From positions 56,009-120,008 of IMG/VR virus record IMGVR_UViG_3300046167_000884: a DNA stretch of 64,000 nucleotides. The stretch is one strand, 5' to 3'. Positions within the stretch are counted from its first letter, which is position 1. Every line of letters begins with the position of its first letter. The translations under genes were made by a program, and so were the position numbers. The notes below the pieces were generated by a model, which saw nothing but the letters and a program-made list of their open reading frames with translations, was not told where the DNA came from and made no database searches. Below are positions 35,458 to 47,200 of the stretch, piece by piece. This DNA comes from a virus.

Positions 35458-35710
35458 ATGAGTACAACAAAGTTATCACAAGAAGAGTTACAACAATTAA
35501 GAAATTTTCAAAGATCAGAAAATGAAATTACTTTTTCCTTAGGTCAAATTGAATTAAGAAAAGTATTTTTAGAAAAAGGATAAACAAAACCTCCAAAACC
35601 AATACCAATCACTCCTCCAGGACCAAGAAAAAGCAGGTAAAGAATTACAAGAAAAATATGGAGAAGGTAATATTGATTTAGAAAAAGGAGAATTCATTAA
35701 ATCAGAATAG
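35458..35710 (+). CDS. Small coiled-coil protein, frame broken once
   Basis: As written, ATG 35458 runs into a stop at 35581-35583. Removing one A from the A5 run at 35573-35577 gives 83 residues: STTKLSQEELQQLRNFQRSE, ITFSLGQIELRKVFLEKDKQ, then NLQNQYQSLLQDQEKAGKEL and a GEGNIDLEKGEF end. The whole chain is a Gln/Glu/Leu-rich coiled coil. It lies between late-type boxes directly before the sheath gene, so a tail assembly role is plausible. The function is unknown. Confidence 0.6.
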
Positions 35711-35729
35711 TTCTTTGAGAAAATCTTTA

Positions 35730-35744
35730 ATATGTATAATAAAA
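35730..35744 (+). promoter_or_regulatory. Late-promoter-like box before the sheath gene
   Basis: ATATGTATAATAAAA, 24 bases upstream of the sheath ATG 35769. All 15 bases match the box at 23004. Confidence 0.55.
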
Positions 35745-35768
35745 CAATATTAAAAATAACATATAAAG

Positions 35769-38118
35769 ATGGCAGAAACATTATTATCTCCAGGTGTATT
35801 AGCTAGAGAAAACGACCAATCATTTATTACTCAACAACCCTGCAGAAATTGGTGCTGCTATTATAGGACCAGCTGCTTTAGGACCTGTTGAAGTACCTAC
35901 ATTGGTTACTTCTTTTAGTGAATATACAGCAATTTTTGGTACTACCGTACAAAGTGCATCAATTGCTTATTCGTATTTGACTTCATTAGCAGCAAATAAT
36001 TATTTCCAAAGTGGTGGAACAAGCTTATTAGTTACTAGAGTAACTCCAGAAACCTTTACTTCTGCTACAAGCTCATTTATTAGTACAGTTGATGGTTCGG
36101 AATTAAAAACGGGTGATACTAATGCCGCAGCCTTATTTGCTGAGGGCGTTGATGCTGGTTCAGATTTTACAGGTTCGGGTACAGTAACTTATACCGGAGC
36201 TACATTTACAACAAATGGTAGTGGAACAGGAGCAACATTTAATTTAGTTACAACTGCTGGAGCTCCAGTAGCAGTAACAGCTTCAGTCGCGGGTACAGGA
36301 TACGATCTAGGAGATACACTAACATTTTCTACAAATGATAATGGTGGTTCTCCTTTAGTAACAACTGAACTATCCGGATCAACTTCATTTGCAGCCGACG
36401 ATGATTATGATGCAGGTACAATTACTATTGCTCCCTCAACAACTACTTCAACAGATGTAACAGGTCAAACTTGGTCTTTAACTTTTGCTGGAGATACAGG
36501 AACTACTGATGCCCATTTAACAACAATTACCGCTACTACTGCTGGAGAAGGAGTTAAAGCTGGAGATATATTTAGTTGGACAGCAGCAGATATTAATACT
36601 GAATTAGGTGGTACCTCAGCTGGGGTAACTAATATAGTACTTACAGTACAAGAAGCTGATTTAGTAGCTGGAACATTTACAGTAACTTTAGCTGCCGGAA
36701 ATTTAACAGATGATGTTACACCTTTTGAATTAGAAACAATCTCAGAAGGGGCAATAATGAATACAGGAACAACTGAACTATCAGGAGGTGCCTTAGAAAC
36801 AGGATCAGCAGAAAATGTTCGTTGGTCAATCCCTTCAGTAAACACAGCCTCAGGAACTTTTAGTTTACTTATTCGTAGAGGTAACGATAATACAAACCAA
36901 CAAGTAGTATTAGAACAATACAATAATTTATCATTAGACCCATATCAACCAAATTATATATCAGCACAAATTGGTGATATTAATAGAAATTTAGTTAATG
37001 AGGGATCAGATTACTTTATCCAAGAATCAGGATCTTATGCTAATTTATCAAGATATGTAAGAGTAAAATCAGTAAATTTAAAAACACCAAATTATTTCGA
37101 TAATAATGGTCAAGCAAAATCTCAATTTACAGGTTCTTTACCAGCAGTATCTTCTGGTTCATTTAATGGAGCTAGTGGGGAAAATATAACAACTGCTACT
37201 TCAGGACGTGTTGCTAACTTTTATGGAAACATAGGAGATGGTGCTGCATTTGATACACAAGGATTAACTGGTAGTAATTATGATAACGCAATTGCTTTAC
37301 TAGGAAATGTAGATGAATACAAGTATAATGTTATTAGTGCTCCTGGGTTACTTAACGCAACTCACGCAACTCAAACAACAAATTTGCTATCAAACACAAT
37401 CCAAAGAGGAGATGCAATCGCAGTACTAGATTTAGTAAAATATGGTAGTTCAATAGCATCAGTTTCACAAGCTGCTGCTGCGTTTGATAATAGTTATGCT
37501 GCAACTTATTGGCCATGGGTTCAAATGATTGACCCACAAACAGGCGAATTAGTTTACTCCCCAGCCTCAACTGTAATCCCTGGAGTGTATGTATTTACAG
37601 ATGCTTCAAGCGAACCATGGTTTGCACCTGCTGGATTAACTAGAGGAGCTTTGGGTCAAGTAGTTAGAGCTGAAAGAAAATTATCTGCAACAAATAGAGA
37701 TACTTTATATGAAGCAAATGTTAACCCACTTGCAACATTCCCACAATCAGGAGTAGTTGTATTTGGTCAGAAAACATTACAAAAACGTGCTAGTGCTTTA
37801 GATAGAGTAAATGTACGTAGATTGTTAATATCTCTTAAAGGATTTATTTCTGGGGTAGCTGATAATTTAGTATTTGAACAAAATACTATTGCTACAAGAA
37901 ACAATTTCTTAAGTGTAGTTAATCCTTATTTAGAAGGAGTACAACAAAGACAAGGATTGTATGCTTTTAAAGTAGTAATGGATGATACAAATAATACAGC
38001 ATCAACTATAGATAGGAATGAGTTAGTAGGACAAATATTTTTACAACCAACTAAAACAGCTGAATTTGTAATATTAGATTTCAATGTATTACCAACTGGA
38101 GCAACATTCCCAGCATAA
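35769..38118 (+). CDS. gp18: Tail sheath protein (T4 gp18-like), frame broken once
   Basis: This is 782 residues after removing one extra C at 35838-35840, longer than T4 gp18 (659). The restored N-terminus is AETLLSPGVLARENDQSFIT, then AEIGAAIIGPAALGPVEVPT, typical of contractile sheaths. The C-terminal domain (NVRRLLISLKGFISGVADNL, then a PYLEGVQQRQGLYAFKVV segment and GQIFLQPTKTAEFVILDFNV) is the conserved gp18 core. Residues about 95-310 are a Thr/Gly-rich beta insertion (TGATFNLVTTAGAPVAVTAS) without counterpart in the core, probably a surface domain. Without repair the first in-frame ATG would be 35902. Confidence 0.9.
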
Positions 38119-38133
38119 AAAATAAAAAGATAA

Positions 38134-38148
38134 ATATTTATAATAAAA
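38134..38148 (+). promoter_or_regulatory. Late-promoter-like box
   Basis: ATATTTATAATAAAA, 12 bases upstream of the tail tube ATG 38161. Confidence 0.55.
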
Positions 38149-38160
38149 TAAAATAATAAA

Positions 38161-38649
38161 ATGGCAGTATTAGATCCAAACGAAATATTTTTCACAGCTT
38201 TTGAGCCAAAACAAGCAAATAGATTTGTCATGTATATTGATGGTATTCCAGCTTATTTAGTAAAAGAAGTAGGGGCTGTAACCTTATCACAAGGTACAGT
38301 TGAATTAAATCATATGAATGTATCAAGATATGTAAAAGGAAAATCCACTTGGGATCCAATCTCTTTAACATTATTTGACCCAATCACCCCTTCTGGAGCA
38401 CAAGCAACTATGGAATGGGTACGTTTACACCACGAATCAGTTACTGGTCGTGATGGGTATAGTGATTTTTATAAAAAAGATCTTACTTTTAACGTACTAG
38501 GACCTGTAGGAGATATTGTATCTGAATGGATTATAAAAGGTGCATTTATTACAAATACATCATTTGGAGATTATAATTGGGATACTGTAGATACTGCTCA
38601 GAACATAAGCATTACAGTACAACCAGATTATTGTATCTTAAACTTCTAA
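38161..38649 (+). CDS. gp19: Tail tube protein (T4 gp19-like)
   Basis: The product has 162 residues (T4 gp19 has 163). It forms the inner tail tube. ANRFVMYIDGIPAYLVKEVG and VELNHMNVSRYVKGKSTWDP are standard gp19 segments, and the end DTAQNISITVQPDYCILNF closes the tube beta-barrel. It lies directly after the sheath as in T4 (18, 19), under its own late-type box, and is followed by a terminator, consistent with very high expression. Confidence 0.92.
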   Translation: MAVLDPNEIFFTAFEPKQANRFVMYIDGIPAYLVKEVGAVTLSQGTVELNHMNVSRYVKGKSTWDPISLTLFDPITPSGAQATMEWVRLHHESVTGRDGYSDFYKKDLTFNVLGPVGDIVSEWIIKGAFITNTSFGDYNWDTVDTAQNISITVQPDYCILNF

Positions 38650-38678
38650 AAATTTTACCCACCCCTGATTTAGAAAAT

Positions 38679-38703
38679 AGCTTGGCTCCGGTCAAGCTTT
38701 TTC
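38679..38703 (+). terminator. Rho-independent terminator after the tube gene
   Basis: AGCTTGGC (38679-38686), tetraloop TCCG, GTCAAGCT (38691-38698), then TTTTTC. An 8-bp stem with one G-T pair, closed by a stable C(UCCG)G-type loop. Confidence 0.85.
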
Positions 38704-38751
38704 TTATATTAATATGTATAAATGTAAAAACGTTTTAATTAAATAAAGATT

Positions 38752-39489
38752 ATGTCCAAATTTAAAATACCCACTGAAACAGTAACATTACCCTCAAAAG
38801 GACTTCTATATCCAAAAGACCATCCATTAGCTGATGGTACAATAGAAATGAAATATATGACTGCCAAAGAAGAAGATATTCTCACTAATGCTACTTATAT
38901 TAGTGATGGGTCAGTAATTGATAGAGTATTAAAAGCATTAGTAGTTACCGATTTTAACTGGGGTGACCTATTAATTGGTGATAAAAATGCTGTTATGGTA
39001 GCAGCTAGAGTTTTAGGGTATGGGAAAGATTATACTTTTAATTATAATGGAAAAAAACAAACAGTAGATTTATCTAAAATAGAAGATAAAGAAATTGATG
39101 AAGATTTATACAAAAGTGGGAATAGTTTTTCTTTCACTCTTCCCCATTCTGGTAATGTAGTTACCTATAAACTACTTACAGCATCTGACGAAATCAAAAT
39201 TCAAAATGAGCTAAAAGGGTTAAAAAAGATTAGTAAAGACAATGTACCTGAAGCTACTACTAGGTTAAAATATATGATTCAATCTATCGAAGGAGATAAT
39301 GATAGAAAAACAGTAAGAGACTTTGTTGAGAATTATTTATTAGCTCGAGATGCTCGAGCACTCCGAGAAAACATATTACAAACCCAACCAGACGTAGATC
39401 TGACTTTTTTTCCCGAAAACGGAACTAACAGGGTTAATATCCCCATTGGAATTAACTTTTTTTGGCCTGACATTGACGTCAGCTCCTAA
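38752..39489 (+). CDS. gp26: Baseplate/tail assembly protein (T4 gp26-like)
   Basis: The product has 245 residues. PTETVTLPSKGLLYPKDHPL, IEMKYMTAKEEDILTNATY and DLLIGDKNAVMVAARVLGYG are characteristic of the T4 gp26 baseplate family of marine phages, and NIPIGINFFWPDI is its usual end. Placed between tail tube and tape measure, it may act as the tail assembly chaperone. The next frame (39446-39739) overlaps it and has no ATG; see that entry. A weaker box, ATATGTATAAATG, lies at 38713-38725. Confidence 0.8.
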   Translation: MSKFKIPTETVTLPSKGLLYPKDHPLADGTIEMKYMTAKEEDILTNATYISDGSVIDRVLKALVVTDFNWGDLLIGDKNAVMVAARVLGYGKDYTFNYNGKKQTVDLSKIEDKEIDEDLYKSGNSFSFTLPHSGNVVTYKLLTASDEIKIQNELKGLKKISKDNVPEATTRLKYMIQSIEGDNDRKTVRDFVENYLLARDARALRENILQTQPDVDLTFFPENGTNRVNIPIGINFFWPDIDVSS

Positions 39490-39739
39490 AGTTAGACAAA
39501 ATTTATTTAGACAAATCCATGAAATAGTTTTTCATGGTAAAGGTGGATATGATTGGCATACTATATATAATATGCCAATTTGGCTTCGTAAATATACTTT
39601 TAAATTAATTTCTGATTTTTATAAAGAAGAAACCGAATCCTTTAAAAAAGCACAAGAGGGTAAAGACAAAAAATCACTTATTAATTCTGATGGTAAAGTA
39701 AGTTCCCCTAATTTTAAGAATACAACTAGTTATAAATAA
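39446..39739 (+). CDS. C-terminal frame downstream of gp26 (gp51-like or frameshift product)
   Basis: The clear coding part is VRQNLFRQIHEIVFHGKGGY, DWHTIYNMPIWLRKYTF and a charged tail. No ATG exists in this frame before MPIWL; the only early start is TTG 39446 inside gp26. Two explanations fit. Either one extra base (for example near 39463-39487) splits a single 328-residue protein reading FFWPDIDVSSKVRQNLF, or a programmed +1/-2 frameshift makes a gp26 extension, as in lambda G/GT tail chaperones. A T7 run (39457-39463) and a small CTGAC/GTCAG hairpin (39468-39483) lie at the overlap. Confidence 0.6.
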   Translation: MELTFFGLTLTSAPKVRQNLFRQIHEIVFHGKGGYDWHTIYNMPIWLRKYTFKLISDFYKEETESFKKAQEGKDKKSLINSDGKVSSPNFKNTTSYK

Positions 39740-39755
39740 AAAGTAAAAATATTTA

Positions 39756-39770
39756 ATATTTATAACAAAA
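39756..39770 (+). promoter_or_regulatory. Late-promoter-like box
   Basis: ATATTTATAACAAAA, 7 bases upstream of the tape-measure ATG 39778. Confidence 0.55.
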
Positions 39771-39777
39771 TACTTCA

Positions 39778-41803
39778 ATGGCAACCAATTCAGAATTAGA
39801 AAAAGGTAAAAATCTTATAAAAGACCAATCTACAGAAGTTGGTTTTTTAGATAGTGCCTTTAAATCATTAGCAGCTACTATATCTACTACTCTAGAAGAT
39901 GCTATTGATAATATGAATGGTTTAGATACTGTTGCTAAAAAAGTAGCACAATCCTATAATAGAGATATTACAAATTCTATTAAAAAATCAACTTCAGGAT
40001 TAGAAGAAACAATTGCACTTCAAATTAAAATAAAAAAGGGGCAAAATGTTGAAGCAGACATTAAGAAAAAAATGTTAGCTCTTGAAGTAAGAAGAAATGT
40101 AACTCTTAAAAAAATAATTCAAGCTGGTAAAGAAGCAGGAGTAGATACCATGGAATTAAAAGTTGCTTTAGCAGAGCAATATGATATAGAAAAGGCAAAT
40201 CTTCAAGCTCTTGAAGAACAAAATGATGCAAGGCAAAACAGTAAAAGTTTATTAGAACTTAGTGCTGAGGCTGGAAAAGGACTTGCAGATAAAATAGATA
40301 AATCTGGTACCCTTTCTAAAATATTAGAAGGTAATATTGGAGAAGTTGTTAATTTATCTAGGTTAGGTGAATTATCCTTACTTGCTATGGGTACTGCTAT
40401 CCTTAAGGGTAGTGAAAATATGGCTAAATTAGCCCAAACAACGGGGATATCTAAAGAGGCTGCTTTTGAACTACAAAAATCACTTAACCAATCAGCAATT
40501 GATTCCGGAAATGTTGCATTTACAGGAGAAAAAGCTACAAAGGCTTTTGCTGCATTATCCAAAGAAACAGGTTTAGTTGCTGACTTTGGGGGTCAAACAT
40601 TAGAGACATTCTCAATGTTAACTAATAAACTCGGTTTAGCAGAAGATGCTGCGGGTTCATTAGCAACTATGGCCAGACTGCAGGGTAAAGAAACTGAAAA
40701 AATATTAAGTGATACTGTAGACACAGCAAGTGCAATTGCAAAACAAGCAGGAGTTGGTATTAATGTAAAAGGAGTTTTAGAAGATGTTGCTAGTGCAAGT
40801 GCTTCTATAAAGGTATCTTTAGGATCTAATCCTGAACTTCTTGCTGAAGCTGCTACTAATGCTGCTTTATTAGGTACTAATTTAGCAGGTGTTGATGCTA
40901 TAGCAAATAGTTTACTAGATTTTGAAACTTCTATAAAAAATGAACTAGCAGCAGAAATGTTGCTAGGTGCAGATATTAATTTAGAAAAAGCTAGACAATT
41001 AGCTTTAACTAATGATTTAGCAGGTTTATCCGAAGAAATAGCTAACCAAGAAGAAATCACGGCTTCATTTGCCAATGGGAATAGAATACAACAAGAGGCA
41101 GCAGCCGCTGCTTTAGGATTAAGTAGAGATGCTTTATCTGAAATGGTAATGAAACAACAACTAAATGCTCTATCAGCTGAAGAATTTAAAAATACTTATG
41201 GTGAAGCTACATATGAACAAATGCAATCTGTTTCAGCCCAAGAAAAATTAGCTTTATCTGCGGGTAAAATGAAAGATGCAATTTCCCAAATTGGTTTAGC
41301 ATTTGCTCCTTTTCTTGATGGTTTAGCAAAAGGTGTTTCCTTATTAGCTGAGTCTAAAACATTCTTAACTGTTATGGGGGGCTTATTAGCAGGTTTAGCT
41401 GCTAGGCAAGCAGCTTTAGCAGCAATAAGTTTTGCAACCGCAGTTTCAAAAATATTTGCTGGATTCTCACCTCTTGGCCCATTAGGAATCCCAGGGTGCA
41501 ATAGCTGCAGTTGCAGGTATGGGGGGTTTAATAGCAGGAGCCTCATCTGTAATAGGAACAGCTGATGATATGATTGCTCCTCCAGGATATGGAGATAGGA
41601 TTTTATCAACACCTAAGGGATCAATTGCTTTAAATAACCAAGATTCTATAGTAGCAGGAACCAATTTAAGTGGTGGGGGAGGAAATAGTATGAACGAAAC
41701 AAATGCATTATTAAATCAAATTCTTAATAAACAAGGTACAGTAAAAATGAACGCAACTAGTGTTGGTACAGCATTTAGTGTAAATTCACGACAAATACAA
41801 TAA
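39778..41803 (+). CDS. Tape measure/baseplate hub tail protein, frame broken once
   Basis: This is 674 residues after removing one extra G at 41494-41496 (join LGPLGIPGAIAAVAGMGGLI). It is a long Ala/Leu-rich helical protein with repeated heptads (EGNIGEVVNLSRLGELSLLA; LVADFGGQTLETFSMLTNKL) and a hydrophobic segment near residues 520-590 (FLTVMGGLLAGLAARQAALA). This composition, and the position right after the tail assembly gene pair, fit the tail tape measure (T4 gp29 role). The C-terminal part has a Gly/Asn-rich end. It sets tail length and probably helps DNA entry into the host membrane. Confidence 0.75.
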
Positions 41804-41807
41804 TTCA

Positions 41808-41822
41808 ATATTTATAATAAAA
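41808..41822 (+). promoter_or_regulatory. Late-promoter-like box
   Basis: ATATTTATAATAAAA, 8 bases upstream of ATG 41831. It opens the baseplate gene group. Confidence 0.55.
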
Positions 41823-41830
41823 CAATAATT

Positions 41831-42037
41831 ATGGGACTTTTAGACAAATTACAAACACAAGGAGGTTCAAACCTATCTAATTTAAATGGTGCAACTCCAT
41901 CAACACCCAATTTTCAACAATCAAAACTACATGATACATATTCAGTAGATGGTATTCCAACTTTAACTGGCAAACCCGCTCCATCTAATTTAGATTCAGC
42001 TGACCCAGTAAAATATTTAGATAATTTACCTCGATAA
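41831..42037 (+). CDS. Small tail/baseplate-region protein
   Basis: The product has 68 residues, mostly disordered-looking: GLLDKLQTQGGSNLSNLNGA, then PSTPNFQQSKLHDTYSVDG and ADPVKYLDNLPR. It is preceded by a late-type box and followed after 7 bases by the next baseplate gene. I do not recognise it. Size and context suggest a minor tail component or assembly factor. Confidence 0.6.
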   Translation: MGLLDKLQTQGGSNLSNLNGATPSTPNFQQSKLHDTYSVDGIPTLTGKPAPSNLDSADPVKYLDNLPR

Positions 42038-42044
42038 ATAAAAT

Positions 42045-43968
42045 ATGGCTCTTAGAGAATTAACAACTAACCTTAAATCCTTAAGGTATGGAAAAGATCG
42101 TATAGGTGGAGGAAGTAGCAAAGAACCTTTTGTTACCGATTCTATAAACAGTACTCCTGGAGATACTGGTGGTCCTGATTTTCTTTTAAGAGCAAATACT
42201 TTAAGTAGAACAGGAGATGACTTATCTAGGATAGGTCAATTTATGATATCCCCTAAAGGATTACAATTTGCAGCAAAACAAAATGTATTATCTAGATCAG
42301 GAGTAAGAGTACAATCAAGTTCGGATATTAGTTTTAACCCTATAAATGATGGGGTATATTTACCTACTTCTACTTTAGCCCAAGTAGCGGTTAATGCTGG
42401 GGGAGGCCATTTATTAAAACAGGGATTAAATCCCTTTAGAAACACAAAACCTGATGATGCTAATACAGGAATTGGGTTTATTGATAGCATACTAAATACT
42501 GAGTTACCTCTATCTCAACCAATGTATGCTCAAAGAGTTAAAACTAACCAACCCCCTTCAAAAAATAGATTAACTCAATTAGTAAATAGCAAAATAGGGG
42601 ATATCTCAATCCAATTCTAATAATAACCCTATTAATTCATTTTTAGATCAAATTACAAGTAGTGGAGTTGGAGGATTTTTTGGAGGGTTACTTAATAATC
42701 TAACAAAACCTTCATCAGCTAATGGTTTAAATATTTCTCAAAACGCAAATGAAATATTAAGATATAATGGAGGACCAGGTTCAGCCTTAGGCATTGGTCA
42801 AACTGCAATTAGTAGAGTAGTTGATTCTCAAGCATATACCGAAAATGAAAATTTTAGCAAATATAATTATTTACTAAATTATTCAAATATAATAGGTAAA
42901 ACAGGGGATGGGAATATATAGTACTTCTACCCCTAAGGGAACAACAATGGTTGATTTTAGATCAGATTTGATTGATGCCCAAAAAGATGGAATAAACAAA
43001 GATGTTTTATCTACTTCTTTAAATTATGCAGACTCAAAAGAAAGATTAGGAGGAAGAGTTAATATGGGTGATCCTGGTAGAAAAGGAAGAAATCTTATTA
43101 ATTATACTATTGGAGTACAAGAAGGTGGCAAGCCAACTGGTCCTTTAGATAAGATTAATGCCTTACCTTTATACTCAAGCCACAAATGATAACTGGGATA
43201 CTGCCTGTTATTAATGATTTGGTTAAATTTAGAATTGGTATATTAGATAACAATAAAGAAGGTAATTATAAGACTTATGTACATTTTAGATCATTCATAG
43301 ATTCATTCTCAGACAATTATAGTGCTGATTGGAAAAACCATCAATATATGGGTAGAGGAGAAAGTTTTTATAGCTACGGTGGTTTTAAAAGGCAAATAAG
43401 TATGGCTTGGACTGTCGCAGCTTTATCTATTGATGAACTAATCCCAATGTATCAAAAATTAAATTTTTTAGCTTCAAGTTTAGCACCTGATTATAGCCCT
43501 CAGGGATATATGCAAGGAAATATTGCTTACTTAACTATGGGGGGGTATTGTTATGAACAACCTGGTATAATTACTGGTATTAATATTTCTCCTATGAAAG
43601 AATCCCCATATGAAGTAAATCTCAATAGCACCGGGGGTACTAAACAAGGTAAAGGAGATGGTGGTAAAAAAACAAAAGAATTAGCAATGTATGTAAATGT
43701 TACAGGGTTTAATTTTATTCCTCTTCATAATTTTGTTCCAAGAATACAACAAAATACATATTTTGGGGCTGATACTGAAGGAGGAGGAGGTGGTAAGTAT
43801 ATTTCTAAATTTGGTAAAGAAAGATTTATATCATTAAAAAATGCAGTAAATAATAATTATGCGTCAAATAATTTTACAAGACCACAACCAAAAGAAAATA
43901 ATAATAATGATAACCAACAAGTAAATAAAACAGAACAATCACAAGGGTTAAATAATTCAACAGAATAA
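42045..43968 (+). CDS. Baseplate/tail-tube-associated structural protein, frame broken four times
   Basis: As written the gene is fragmented (42045-42620, an open stretch to 42907, 42908-43189, 43186-43968). Removing four single extra bases (G4 at 42597-42600, G4 at 42904-42907, AA at 43177-43178, CC at 43204-43205) gives one 639-residue protein. The N-terminus is ALRELTTNLKSLRYGKDRI. The C-terminal domain (NDNWDTAVINDLVKFRIGIL, YVHFRSFIDSFSDNYSADW, LIPMYQKLNFLASSLAPDYS, GYCYEQPGI) is one I recognise from T4-like marine phage baseplate or tail-tube-associated proteins (T4 gp48/gp54 role possible). It ends in an Asn/Gln-rich tail. Confidence 0.65.
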
Positions 43969-43971
43969 ACT

Positions 43972-44275
43972 ATGAGTAGGTATAACACAACAAATAAATA
44001 TACAACGAATAGGAGACGTCCTCATTATGGGACAACTAAATACCCTGTTATTCCTTTAAGTTCTAGTGATATTTACGTTATAACCCAAGAAGGTGATAGA
44101 TTTGATCAATTAGCACTTCAATATTATGGTGATTCTAGTTTATGGTGGGTTATAGCATGTTCTAATCCTGGTTTAAAACAAAATTCATATTACCCCCCCT
44201 ATAGGAATTCAAATTAGAATCCCTACAAATTTATCAGAAGTGATATCAGAACAACAGTTATTAAATGAAAGATAG
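43972..44275 (+). CDS. Baseplate wedge protein with LysM-like fold (gp53-like), frame broken once
   Basis: This is 100 residues after removing one C from the C7 run at 44193-44199. YVITQEGDRFDQLALQYYGD and SSLWWVIACSNPGL are the LysM-like signature of small tail proteins such as T4 gp53 and P2 gpX. After repair the end reads PPIGIQIRIPTNLSEVISEQ. It is probably a baseplate wedge connector. The next gene starts 3 bases after the repaired stop at 44275, which supports the repair. Confidence 0.72.
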
Positions 44276-44277
44276 TT

Positions 44278-47200
44278 ATGACAGGAAATTTACTTGGAGA
44301 AAAATTTGATAAATACGTTTTTGAACAAATAAATCAAAGACAAATACTTTCTGGCAAAGGATATCAAGGAGGAGCATCTAAAAATCTAAAACCAGATGAT
44401 CAAATATTACTTAACAATAATACCTCTTTTTTAAAATTAGCTTCTGGGATTAATATTTTCCAACCTCAACCTGAAATAACAAAAAAAGAATTAGAAGGTA
44501 GTGGAGAATTAGTTGAAGAGCAAAAAGCAATCCAAGGCCCAGTAGAAGAATCTACTTCAAACCCAAATGATCTTTTATTTACCCAAAACTCTACTTTAGG
44601 AACATCTACAGATAATGATGCCGTAGCGGCTAATGATGCTGTAGTAGATAACATTAATGAGCAAATAAAAGAAAATAATACCTTACAAGAGATTGCAGCT
44701 AATAATAAACTAGCTAGAATAGGATTATCTGTTAATGAAATAAAACAATTTTCGCAAGGTAATACTTTAGCTAAAAGTGCTGTATTATTTTCTGGTTTAT
44801 CTTCTTTATCTGGGAATACCCTACAACAAAGAGAAGGAATATCAAAATCTTTAAGTAGATGGAATTCAAAATCAGTATATGGGTTAGGAGGAAGTAAATT
44901 TGGAAAGCAACCTATGCCCGGGATTATATCTGCTGAAATAAAATGTATAAATAGGGGTTCTATACGAAGTGCAACAATTCAAATTAAAGCACACAACCAA
45001 TTCCAGTTTGATTTACTAGAATTACTCTATATGAGGTTAGGATATACCATGTTACTAGAATGGGGTCACATGAATTATATTGATAATAATGGTAAAAGAC
45101 AAAAAGTAGGTACTACATTAACTGAAACTTTATTTTTTAAAAATGAAGAAAGAGATCAAAATGAAGTATTAGAAAAAATTCAAGAACAAAGAATTAACTA
45201 TCAAGGAAACGTTGATGCTTTTTTTGGAAGAGTTACTAATTTTAGTTGGCAATTTTCTAAAGATGGAACCTATGATATTACTTTAGAATTGTATACTTTA
45301 GGAGACGTTATTGAATCACTAGCTATTAATGTACCCGTATCAGTACCCCCAGCATTACAAGCAAATGAAGATAAAACAAAAAGAATTGCAAATTACACTA
45401 TTTTAGAAAAATGGATGGATAGTTATATTGCAAGTTATGGTAAAAATGCTATAAGTGGTAATGGTAAATACATCAATTTAACTTCTCTTAATTATAATAA
45501 TGGTAATTACCTTTATAAACTAAAAAATGGGTGGGATAAAGATAATAGATATTATTGTACCTTTAAAGAGTTATTACTTAAAATTGTAGAATATTGTATC
45601 CCATTAGTTGTAGGTAAAACAACCTACCCTATGGTAAACTTTGATTTAGATGAAGAATATAATATAGTAAGTGCTCAACCTAACCAACTTTCCTTTGATC
45701 TAGAAACTTGTTTTATTAAACCTAGACCTTATATGCCAGGTATAAGTCCTTTCAATGCTGTCACTAACTCTAATATTAAAGATTATTTTGTTTTAGATAC
45801 AGAAAATAAAAAAGACTTATATTATGGTCAATTAATGAACTGCTATCTTAATTTTAAATTTATAAAACAACAATTAAAAAAGAATATTGGTAAAGATGGA
45901 AAACTAACTTTATATAAATTTTTAGTTGGAGTGTGTGATGGAATTAATAGTGCTTTAGGTGATGTTAATAAAATCCAACCCATTATAAAAAATGGAAATG
46001 AAATTGTATTTGTAGATCAAGTTCAACCTAAAGGAAATGAAAGCATCTTAAAAAAATTAATCCCTACTATACCTAAAACAACCGAATATCCTTTTGAGTT
46101 ATATGGGTTTAATCAAAATAAATCAAATTTTATAAATTCATTTTCTTTTGAAAGTAAAATAGATTCTAAAACATCTACCGCCATTACAATAGGGGCAACA
46201 GCCGGTAATTCCCAAACATCTTTAAATGATGGTACAGCGTTTTCATCTTGGAATACTGGGTTACAAGATAGGTTTTCTAAAGAAATTATCCCCCCTTCAA
46301 ATATTATAGACACAAAAGCTTTAGAAAAAGCTGAAGAAGAAAAAACTGAGGAAGAACTTAAAGAAATATTTAATAGGGATGGTTTTAAAGATTATAATGA
46401 TTGGTTTGGTGAACCAACCAGATCTGGAACAGTAGAAGAAAATGGTTTTTCTTTTCCAAGAAGCACTTTTGCAGAATTTAAAACTAAATATAAACAATGG
46501 TTAATCCAAAACCCAATAACACAAACTAAAGAAGGATTCGCATCTCAGCCAAAAACTAGCCAATATTCTACTTATTTAGCAGCAGCCTTAGGGGGAAAAG
46601 CCCCAGGTATAGCACAAGATTTCGGTCAAGGAGATTCCCAATATTTAAATATAGAAAATACAGATTTTTTTAATCAACTAAAACAATCTTTTAAAGATTA
46701 TATTCAAAAAAGAGATGAAAAAATATTTAGAATAACTAATACCGCTTCGGGTCAGAGTGGTTTTATTCCTTTAGATTTAAGTATAGATATGTTTGGGTTA
46801 TCAGGAATAAAAATATATCAAAAATTACCTGTAACTACTCGTTTTTTACCTTCCCAATATACTGATGGTGGGACTAAAGATACTATAGATTTTTTAATTC
46901 AAGGTGTAGACCATTCTATCAGTAATAATAGATGGAATACTAAAATATCAACTTTATCTTACCCTAAAACAGCTACTACAGAGGTAAATATTATAGATAA
47001 TAGTTTATTTTCATTTCTTGGTGTTGATTCACCCCCTAATTTTGATTCATTTATTAAAACAACTCCTTGGAGTGCTTGTTTTATTTCATATTTAGCTAAA
47101 TCAACGGGGGTTAATTTTCCTGCTAGATCTGCTCATAGACAATATGCTAATGTTATTAGAGCTGGTGGAGCTGGATGGAAAGCCTTTATCCCAACAAGAT

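Noticed and set aside
36465-36923. Minus-strand frame of 152 codons inside the sheath insertion
   Set aside because: Complement of Thr/Ala-rich sheath codons; no start signal and no protein character.
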